A stretch of DNA of 14,345 bases, from assembly GCA_022771185.1 (NCBI GenBank), contig JALFCJ010000221.1:1-14345 (forward strand), read 5' to 3'. Position numbers and translations under genes: made by a program. This DNA comes from Spirochaetales bacterium. GTDB taxonomy: Bacteria > Spirochaetota > Spirochaetia > Sphaerochaetales > Sphaerochaetaceae. The notes beneath the pieces are model-generated. The model did not search any database. It was not told the origin of the DNA and saw nothing but the letters and a program-made list of their open reading frames with translations. Of the stretch, positions 7,415-12,878 are shown in pieces (the first letter of the stretch is position 1; every line of letters starts with the position of its first letter).

Positions 7415-7441
7415 TATATGCTCGGGGTGATATGTTTACAA
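7413..7441 (-). promoter_or_regulatory. Sigma70-type promoter for the VPVEK-repeat gene
   Basis: On the minus strand TTGTAA (7441-7436), a 17-bp spacer and a perfect TATAAT (7418-7413) predict a start near 7406, about 41 nt before the ATG at 7365. The -35 box lies inside the first codons of the divergent gene, and the two -10 boxes share bases 7413-7414. Confidence 0.6.
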
Positions 7442-7863
7442 GATTCAAATTATTAACTATGGTTTTCTTTTTTCTCCTTTCTTTCATGTTGGTGACGTTT
7501 TTTTGGGGTGAAAACGGTTATTTTGAAAGAAAAGCCATGAAAAGCGATCTTGTCGCTCTCGATAGCAAAGCAAACGAAAGGGAGATGGAGCTTTCTCTTT
7601 TGAGAGAAAGAAATGAATATAGAAGCGAAAAAGGCCAGGGGAACTTGGAGTTGATATACTCTTTTGACGATGATAGAACTATCGTCGGATATGTTCCTGA
7701 CGGTATGGTGGAAGAGTATGAGGGGCTAAGACTTTGGGAGTGTGCACTCTGGGCTCTCGTTCCTACTTTCGTTTTCTTTTTATTGATATCGATAGTTCCT
7801 CTCTTTGTTAAAAAGAAGAACAAAAAGAATAAGGAGAATAAAATCTATGGCGGTGATTGTTGA
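7432..7863 (+). CDS. Small FtsB/DivIC-like membrane protein with an extra C-terminal TM
   Basis: 143 residues. TM1 (7-25) is followed by FFWGENGYF, resembling the WFGKNG turn that follows the TM of FtsB, and then a charged heptad-like segment (31-66, ending LSLLRERNEYR) that should form a coiled coil. This is the layout of the septum formation initiator (FtsB/DivIC) family, which links FtsL and FtsQ in the divisome. Unlike classical FtsB it continues through a short extracytoplasmic part (71-103) to a second TM (about 105-126) and a very basic, Asn-rich cytoplasmic tail (KKKNKKNKENK). The family assignment is by eye and moderate. It shares a promoter region with the VPVEK-repeat gene and overlaps tsaC by 17 nt. 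Confidence 0.6.
   Translation: MFTRFKLLTMVFFFLLSFMLVTFFWGENGYFERKAMKSDLVALDSKANEREMELSLLRERNEYRSEKGQGNLELIYSFDDDRTIVGYVPDGMVEEYEGLRLWECALWALVPTFVFFLLISIVPLFVKKKNKKNKENKIYGGDC
7831..7836 (+). promoter_or_regulatory. Shine-Dalgarno that decides the tsaC start
   Basis: AAGGAG lies 10 nt before the ATG at 7847, inside the coding end of the FtsB-like gene. It supports that ATG over the in-frame TTG at 7805, which would add a basic, non-conserved extension in front of the YrdC fold. Confidence 0.7.
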
Positions 7864-8404
7864 TGTTGAAAATATAGAAGAGACTGTAAAGAGACTTAAG
7901 GCAGGAGAAGTAGGAATTATCCCTTCCGATACAATCTATGGGATAAGCTCGTTGGTTGATGATGAAGCTATGGAAAGAATCTATGAAATAAAGGAGAGAC
8001 CACAGTCTAAGAAGTTGATTGTTCTTTCTGATAAAGCTTCTTTGGAGAGTTTGGGCCTTATTGTCCCTGATTCCATCATGGCTCTTTGGCCATCTCCACT
8101 TACTGTCATCCTACCTACAAAGGAGGGGGAAACACTCGCTGTGAGGGTTCCTGACGACAAGTATCTCTTAACTCTTTTGTCAGAGACAGGACCATTGTTC
8201 TCTACCAGCGTGAATATATCAGGAAAGCCTTCTTTGGAGACTTTTGAAGAGATTTATCCTGTGTTTTCAGATAGGGTCGATTTTATCGTAAGGAAGGAAA
8301 ACATAGTCAAGGGAGAGAGCAGTACGCTTCTGGATGCAACTAAAAAACCCTGCCGTGTTATCAGGCAGGGGGCATATAAAGTGCCGGAGAGCCTACTTAT
8401 TTAA
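7847..8404 (+). CDS. tsaC: L-threonylcarbamoyladenylate synthase (TsaC/YrdC family)
   Basis: Makes threonylcarbamoyl-AMP from threonine, bicarbonate and ATP, the first step of the t6A37 modification of ANN-decoding tRNAs. At 185 residues it is the short YrdC-domain-only type, without the C-terminal domain of Sua5. Motifs from Met1: PSDTIYGISS (26-35), the catalytic-type KER with following KKL (49-57), TSVNISG (120-126, equivalent to SANxSG), SSTLLDAT (158-165) and VIRQGA (171-176). Position 56, commonly Pro in KPL, is Lys. The last 8 bp overlap the convergent DUF1015 gene, and codons 166-175 encode that gene's terminator on the opposite strand. YciO, a paralogue of unclear activity, is the main alternative. 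Confidence 0.88.
   Translation: MAVIVDVENIEETVKRLKAGEVGIIPSDTIYGISSLVDDEAMERIYEIKERPQSKKLIVLSDKASLESLGLIVPDSIMALWPSPLTVILPTKEGETLAVRVPDDKYLLTLLSETGPLFSTSVNISGKPSLETFEEIYPVFSDRVDFIVRKENIVKGESSTLLDATKKPCRVIRQGAYKVPESLLI
8341..8370 (-). terminator. Rho-independent terminator of the DUF1015 gene, embedded in tsaC
   Basis: On the minus strand CCCTGCC (8370-8364) pairs with GGCAGGG (8354-8348) as a perfect 7-bp stem around a 9-nt loop and is followed at once by TTTTTTA (8347-8341). It starts 26 nt after the DUF1015 stop. On the plus strand there is no T-tract after the stem, so it should act in one direction only. Confidence 0.9.
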
Positions 8405-9689
8405 TCTTTCTGGCTTCCATGTAGTATCTCTTTTCGTTAGCATGGCCGATGGAGAATGTCTTTCTTGGATATGCTCCATCTTTCAGCATGTCTGAGAAGA
8501 AGTTGTCTTTCGATACATCCGGAAGAATGATACCCAAGTTTCCTTTTCTCTTTCCGATTTCTATTGTTACATCCACGCCGTGAATGTAGTCGACTTCGCC
8601 TTTCTTCTCTTCCAGCATCTTGTCGATTACAAGCTGAATGGTTCCTGCTGCAATGGCCTTTTCGCCCTTTTCTACAGTGTAGACGACAAATTTATCGTCC
8701 TTTACTAATCCAAAGTGTTGCCCAGGTGCGTTGATTTTCTTTTCCATCTCATCCTTTGTTGCAACTTCTTCTTTAGTGAATGTTGCGTACAGTGAGAGGA
8801 GAGAATCGAAGGAGGCTTCTTCTATGTTGAAGAATACTCTATGAATAGGCTTGAACTGAAGGCCGCTATCGAAGATGTTTTCAATTTCCACAAGTGCAAA
8901 TCTAGCAGGATGATCCTTCTTCTCTTCTTCTGAGAGATTTTTCTTCACGTCTTCCCAGCAAGACTTAGCTGTTGCAAGAGAGTGGTTTCCATCTCCCATG
9001 GCAAAGAGTAGAGGATTCTTTGGATCCAGGGTGTCATAGAGGGCCTTGAAAGCAACAGCGATGGCCTCTTTGTCTTCCTTGCTGTCCACCAGGTATCCTG
9101 TAATGTGGCCGCCCTCTTTATTTAAGTCTGTATCATAGACGACAGTAAGGGATTCTCTCTTATCTCTCAATGGCTCGATGATAGACCTGTCTTTGTCAGA
9201 GATGAGGACCATGATGTGAGGGAGTTCGATAGGTGCATCTTTTCTTATCTCTTTTCTTGGCGGGATACGGGAGAGGATTGTACCTTCTGTTGCCCTGATA
9301 AGTGTCTTTGAGTCTTTTGCATAGGAGTATGCCTCAAGATCCAAAGCTACCATCAAGCCGTATCTTGTTCCACTTTCAGTGTCTCTTTTTACCAGGATGA
9401 AAGAGTCTTTGTAGAGAGTAAAGACACCTTCCTTGAGGTATTTATTCATGTTCTCATTGATAGAGGAGATGATGGCCTCTTTGTCCCCTGTTTCAAGATA
9501 TACTTCAGGATAAATGAGTCTGAGAGTACTTGGGCTATCTCCTACATACTCTGATAGACTCTCCCAATACTCAGGCTGGGATGTATATTGGTCACAGGCT
9601 ACTACAGCCCATTTTTCACAGTCTATTCCCTTTTTGGGTAGGAGTATATCTGCCGCTTTAAAGCCAAGAGTGGAAAAAATGTCATTCAT
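8397..9689 (-). CDS. DUF1015 family protein
   Basis: 430 residues, a typical length for the DUF1015 family, which includes archaeal free-serine kinase SerK and has a ParB/sulfiredoxin-like core. Recognisable family segments are ACDQYTSQPEYW (31-42), ATEGTILSRIPPR (133-145), MGDGNHSLATAK (231-242; many relatives have ADGHHR here), VEIENIFDSGLQFKPIHR (267-284) and the C-terminal YPRKTFSIGHANEKRYY (407-423). No signal peptide or TM. The actual substrate is not known to me, and the SerK activity should not be transferred on this evidence. GGAGA at 9697-9701, seven bases upstream, supports the start. It appears monocistronic, with a strong terminator inside tsaC. Confidence 0.85.
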   Translation of the reverse strand: MNDIFSTLGFKAADILLPKKGIDCEKWAVVACDQYTSQPEYWESLSEYVGDSPSTLRLIYPEVYLETGDKEAIISSINENMNKYLKEGVFTLYKDSFILVKRDTESGTRYGLMVALDLEAYSYAKDSKTLIRATEGTILSRIPPRKEIRKDAPIELPHIMVLISDKDRSIIEPLRDKRESLTVVYDTDLNKEGGHITGYLVDSKEDKEAIAVAFKALYDTLDPKNPLLFAMGDGNHSLATAKSCWEDVKKNLSEEEKKDHPARFALVEIENIFDSGLQFKPIHRVFFNIEEASFDSLLSLYATFTKEEVATKDEMEKKINAPGQHFGLVKDDKFVVYTVEKGEKAIAAGTIQLVIDKMLEEKKGEVDYIHGVDVTIEIGKRKGNLGIILPDVSKDNFFSDMLKDGAYPRKTFSIGHANEKRYYMEARKIK

Positions 9690-9845
9690 ATATCAGTCTC
9701 CAAATAAAAGATTAGGTATAAATGAGTCTATCACTGTTTTTGTTGTGTAAGCATCAATTATTTTTAAAATTTCTAAATTTTCCGAAAAACTAACAATTTA
9801 GGCGCTTATTTTACGTAATGTGATGTACCACCATTCTTTGCCTTG

Positions 9846-9874
9846 TTGTTTCTCCTTCCTTCTCGTGGTAATAT
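9846..9874 (+). promoter_or_regulatory. Extended -10 promoter of the aroH operon
   Basis: TTGTTT (9846-9851), a 17-bp spacer and TAATAT (9869-9874) preceded by TGG, giving an extended -10. The -35 box matches that at 7386. The predicted start is around 9881, the first base of the downstream ATG, so the mRNA may be leaderless. The rest of the 9690-9880 gap is AT-rich; I see no RNA gene or clear minus-strand promoter in it. Confidence 0.6.
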
Positions 9875-9880
9875 CGAAGC

Positions 9881-10225
9881 ATGTTGGAATTACGGAGAAT
9901 AATTGAGTTTTCATCAAGGGTGCACACCTATCTAATGACTCTTTATATGTTTCTGGCCCTTTTATTTGTTCTTTTCCTCTATTTTCCAGTTCAGGAGAGG
10001 CTTGTATCTGTAATCACGGTATTGCAGATGGTTATGGGGTGGACCATATTCCTAGAGGGGCTTTGGGTGATATCCGGATCTATTCTCTGTTCCTGCTATT
10101 CAAAAGTCTTGGTCATCAGTCCGATAGTAAAGACAATTATCAGGCTTGTAGTATACTTCTTAATTTCAATTTTGCTTGATGCTGTAAACACTCTGATCAC
10201 AGGAGGTTTTTCCTATGGAAGCTGA
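9881..10225 (+). CDS. Small three-TM membrane protein
   Basis: 114 residues that I cannot assign to a family. Three hydrophobic segments are clear: about 15-36 (YLMTLYMFLALLFVLFLYF), 41-66 and 83-103. A short basic N-terminus and a Cys pair at the end of TM2 (GSILCSCYSK) are the only other notable features. The ATG at 9881 has no Shine-Dalgarno and coincides with the predicted transcript start, so leaderless translation is possible. The next Met (residue 19, 9935) lies within TM1 and has only a distant AAGGG. The stop overlaps the aroH start by 11 nt, so the two are co-transcribed. Nothing in the sequence shows a link to chorismate metabolism beyond position. Confidence 0.75.
   Translation: MLELRRIIEFSSRVHTYLMTLYMFLALLFVLFLYFPVQERLVSVITVLQMVMGWTIFLEGLWVISGSILCSCYSKVLVISPIVKTIIRLVVYFLISILLDAVNTLITGGFSYGS
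10201..10206 (+). promoter_or_regulatory. Shine-Dalgarno of aroH
   Basis: AGGAGG, 8 nt before the ATG at 10215 and inside the coding end of the 3-TM protein gene. It fixes the aroH start despite the 11-nt gene overlap. Confidence 0.85.
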
Positions 10226-10595
10226 AGAAAGAAAAGTATGGGCTATTCGTGGTGCAGTCACTGTAGATAGTAATAGCCCTGATGATGTAGACAGCGCTGT
10301 CAAAGAGATGCTTGACGCTATATACAAAGAAAACCATATTACTGAAGACGATGTTGTCTTCACTCTGTTTTCACAGACACAGGATATAACAAAGAGGAAC
10401 GCGGCTGCTGCTGCAAGAAAGGGAGGGTACTCTACCCATACGCCTCTTTTCTGTGTACAGGAAGCTTATGTTGAGAATATGCTTCCTCTTACAATAAGAG
10501 TACTGATCGAAGTAGAGAAAAACATGGATAAGAAGCCTGTTATGGTATATCTCAAAGGTGCAACGGCACTTCGTCCGGATTTAAGGAGAAAATGA
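10215..10595 (+). CDS. aroH: Chorismate mutase, AroH class
   Basis: Converts chorismate to prephenate, the branch point to phenylalanine and tyrosine; the AroH class forms pseudo-alpha/beta-barrel trimers. The 126-residue sequence aligns by eye with Bacillus subtilis AroH through WAIRGAVTVD (9-18), the ENH-xx-DDVV segment (39-48), CVQEAYV (80-86), TIRVLIEV (93-100) and VYLKGATALRPDL (111-123). Active-site equivalents appear intact: Arg12 (R7 in B. subtilis), Glu83 (E78), Arg95 (R90) and Tyr112 (Y108); Arg68 lies near the R63 position. No other shikimate-pathway gene is nearby. It overlaps the upstream gene by 11 nt and shares one base with the next start. Confidence 0.93.
   Translation: MEAEERKVWAIRGAVTVDSNSPDDVDSAVKEMLDAIYKENHITEDDVVFTLFSQTQDITKRNAAAAARKGGYSTHTPLFCVQEAYVENMLPLTIRVLIEVEKNMDKKPVMVYLKGATALRPDLRRK
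10583..10588 (+). promoter_or_regulatory. Shine-Dalgarno that decides between two adjacent ATGs
   Basis: AAGGAG lies 3 nt from the ATG at 10592 and 6 nt from the ATG at 10595. The second spacing is better, and it gives the usual flavodoxin-like beginning MKVAIVNAS. Confidence 0.6.
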
Positions 10596-11164
10596 TGAAA
10601 GTAGCTATAGTAAATGCAAGTGCAAGGGAAAATGGAAACTCATCCCATGCTGCGAACTTCATTTATAAGGAGATTCTCTCCCGCTGGCCTGATGCAGTTG
10701 TGGCTAGAGTGAACTTATGTGAAATGAACATCCATCCTTGTATGGGAGATGCCTGGTGCAGAAGAAATGACGAGTGTATGCAGGACGACGATATGAGATG
10801 GATCATCAAGCTTTTGGACGATTGTGATTTTGTTGTATTCCTTTCCCCTGTATTCTTTAAAGACATGAGTTCTTTGATGAAGATCTTTACAGATAGATGC
10901 TATCCGATGATCAAAGGAAATCCTGGAGATCAGAAGGCAAAGAAGAGTGGAAAAAAAGCTATCCTCATTATGTTCCAGTATGTAAAGGGAAAGGGATATG
11001 AAGAGGCTCTGAAACATACAGAATGGGTCCTTGAAAATCTTGGCTTTGATGTGGAGGATTCTTTCTTATTTCGCGATGCAGATGATTTTGGTTCTGCAGG
11101 AGACGATGAGAAGAATCAACAGAAGATAGCTAAGGCAATCGCAGCTATGGGAGCAAGAAAATGA
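10595..11164 (+). CDS. NADPH-dependent FMN reductase / flavodoxin-fold family protein
   Basis: 189-residue cytosolic flavoprotein of the flavodoxin-like FMN reductase / iron-sulfur flavoprotein superfamily. The FMN phosphate loop is NASARENGNSS (7-17), and the flavin-ring loop and following helix are SPVFFKDMSSLMKIFTDR (84-101), as in relatives with SPVYF...LKxFxDR. PCMGDAWCRRNDECMQDDDM (48-67) matches the family pattern PCxxCxxCxxxxxCxxxDDM but has Asp52 where the second Cys usually sits, leaving Cys49, Cys55 and Cys61. A four-Cys Fe-S cluster is therefore unlikely in this segment. The physiological electron acceptor is unknown. It shares one base with the aroH stop and overlaps the next gene by 4 nt (ATGA). 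Confidence 0.85.
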   Translation: MKVAIVNASARENGNSSHAANFIYKEILSRWPDAVVARVNLCEMNIHPCMGDAWCRRNDECMQDDDMRWIIKLLDDCDFVVFLSPVFFKDMSSLMKIFTDRCYPMIKGNPGDQKAKKSGKKAILIMFQYVKGKGYEEALKHTEWVLENLGFDVEDSFLFRDADDFGSAGDDEKNQQKIAKAIAAMGARK

Positions 11165-12045
11165 ATAGGGAAGAGGTAGAGGCTCTAAAGGAAAGGGCAC
11201 CTTGGAGAGATCGTAAGACAGTAGTGTTTCTCTCTGATTTCGGTTATTCCGACGGCGCTGTAAGTGCTATGCACGGAGTTGCCGACCAGGTGGACAGGAC
11301 TCTGAAACTGGAGGACCTTACCCATGATATACCTCAGTTCAATATCTGGGAAGCCAGCTATAGACTTATTCAGACTGTGGAGTATTGGGCTCCTGGTACT
11401 GTTTTTGTCTGTGTAGTGGACCCGGGGGTTGGCAGTGAAAGAGAGAGCGTAGCTGTACTTCTTTCCTCCGGTCATATCATCGTCACTCCAGACAACGGTA
11501 CACTCTCCCATGTGTCGAAGGGCATAGGCATTGTGGAGAGGAGGAGAATAAGCGAAACTACAAACCGCCTCAAGGACAGCCAGAAGTCTTATACTTTTTA
11601 TGGTCGTGACGTATATGCTTATACAGGAGCCAGACTTGCTGCAGGCATTATCTCCTTTGATGAAGTGGGACCGAAACTCGACAATGACGTGGTTATGCTT
11701 GAGATGAATGATCCTACAGTTGAAGAAGGTAAGATTACAGGATCCATCGATATTCTCGATACCCGCTACGGCTCTATCTGGACAAATATCTCAGATACAC
11801 TTTTCTCAGATGCAGGATTCAAGTATGGAGATAGAATAAGAGTGGATATCGAGTACAGAGACCGCACCGTCTATGGTGCCGTACTTCCTTTCTGTAAGAA
11901 CTTTACTCAAGTAGAGAAGGGTGAAAGCCTGATATACGTCAATAGCTTACTTGACGTGGCTATTGCAGTAAACCAAGGCTCTTTCACTGATCTCTATGGC
12001 GTAAAGACAGGAGAAGGATGGAGAATCTCTTTCAAGAGATGCTAG
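11161..12045 (+). CDS. SAM hydroxide adenosyltransferase family protein (DUF62), variant active site
   Basis: Family enzymes hydrolyse S-adenosylmethionine to adenosine and methionine and are related to SAM-dependent fluorinase and chlorinase. Family segments visible are VVFLSDFGYSDGAVSAMHGV (21-40), LTHDIP (53-58), CVVDPGVGSERESVAV (84-99), TPDNGTLS (109-116) and YTFYGRDVYAYTGARLAAG (144-162). Of the described Asp-Arg-His triad, Asp87 and Arg94 are present, but the His of the usual FHGRD motif is Tyr147 (FYGRD). The substrate or mechanism may thus differ. The C-terminal half (190-294) matches the family's second domain. GGGAG at 11149-11153 supports the start, which overlaps the flavoprotein stop by 4 nt. 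It ends 2 nt from the convergent ecfT stop. Confidence 0.9.
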   Translation: MNREEVEALKERAPWRDRKTVVFLSDFGYSDGAVSAMHGVADQVDRTLKLEDLTHDIPQFNIWEASYRLIQTVEYWAPGTVFVCVVDPGVGSERESVAVLLSSGHIIVTPDNGTLSHVSKGIGIVERRRISETTNRLKDSQKSYTFYGRDVYAYTGARLAAGIISFDEVGPKLDNDVVMLEMNDPTVEEGKITGSIDILDTRYGSIWTNISDTLFSDAGFKYGDRIRVDIEYRDRTVYGAVLPFCKNFTQVEKGESLIYVNSLLDVAIAVNQGSFTDLYGVKTGEGWRISFKRC

Positions 12046-12047
12046 TC

Positions 12048-12878
12048 CTAAATGAAAGGATTATAGTATCGACCGCCATTAAATATATTTAAGACCACTG
12101 ATATAACCATTATGGCTACAGAAGCTGTAATGGCTATATAGTCTCCCTTTCTAAATGGTCGGGAAGAATACCAGGTACGTTTTTTATTCTTTCCGAAGCC
12201 TCTCAGTTCCATGGCATTTGCAATGACTTCGATTCTTTCCATTGATGACACGATGAGAGGGAATAGAAGGGTGGCAGCGCATTTTAGTCTCTTTATGAGA
12301 CCTTCTTTTTCCTTATTCAGTTCCAAACCTCTCGCCTGCTGTGCAACAGATATTTCGTGGTACTCCCTCTGGATATCTGGAATATATCTGAGGGCGAGGG
12401 ATACTGAGTAAGCAATCTTATAACTTACTCCCACTTTGTTTAGTGATGAGGCGAATTCGCTTGGATCTGTTGTTGAGACAAATAGTATTACAATAGGGAT
12501 AGTGGCAATATACTTTAGTATTACGTTCAGTTGATAAAAGAGCTGTTCCTTTGTCACCACCCATCTTCCGATTCCATTCCATATAACATGTCTTGTTCCA
12601 TATATCGTTACACCATGCTCTGGGGAGAAAAGGAAGATCAGGACATTGTTTAGAACCATAAATACCAGAGTAAAGTTTATTACAAAGGATACGTCTTTAT
12701 ACTTTATCCCGGATATTTTGAAGAGAATTAAAGAGAATACAGGAAGAATTATAAGTAGCCTTGTGTCGAATGTGGTCATCGCAGCCAAAGACCAAAGGAT
12801 CAAAACGATTAGCTTCGAGGCTCCTGTAAGGGAGTGGATAGGGGATTTTTTGTTGATGTAATTAAAGACTCCGCTCAT
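12048..12878 (-). CDS. ecfT: ECF transporter transmembrane protein EcfT
   Basis: Membrane coupling subunit of an energy-coupling factor importer (vitamins or metals). It links the ATPase to a substrate-binding S component. Hydrophobic segments lie at about 22-37, 40-58, 63-86, 117-136 and 248-266. The two coupling motifs that contact the ATPases are QQARGLE (180-186) and the variant AMELRGFG (222-229), in which the first Ala of the second ARG motif is Leu. The 276-residue length is normal. A very strong Shine-Dalgarno precedes it, and its ATG overlaps the ATPase stop (ATGA), so it is translated with the upstream ATPase. No terminator is evident between its stop and the convergent DUF62 gene. 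Confidence 0.92.
   Translation of the reverse strand: MSGVFNYINKKSPIHSLTGASKLIVLILWSLAAMTTFDTRLLIILPVFSLILFKISGIKYKDVSFVINFTLVFMVLNNVLIFLFSPEHGVTIYGTRHVIWNGIGRWVVTKEQLFYQLNVILKYIATIPIVILFVSTTDPSEFASSLNKVGVSYKIAYSVSLALRYIPDIQREYHEISVAQQARGLELNKEKEGLIKRLKCAATLLFPLIVSSMERIEVIANAMELRGFGKNKKRTWYSSRPFRKGDYIAITASVAIMVISVVLNIFNGGRYYNPFI

Noticed and set aside
7805..7846. TTG start for tsaC adding a basic 14-residue extension
   Set aside because: ATG 7847 has AAGGAG upstream and matches the normal YrdC N-terminus; the extension is just the Lys-rich coding end of the upstream gene in another frame.
9690..9880. AT-rich intergenic stretch as a small RNA or riboswitch
   Set aside because: No stable extended pairing, conserved riboswitch core or terminator seen; only the plus-strand promoter near its right end is supportable.
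12025..12040. ATCTCT-TTCA-AGAGAT hairpin near the end of the DUF62 gene as a terminator
   Set aside because: Only a 6-bp AT-rich stem and no T-tract on either strand.
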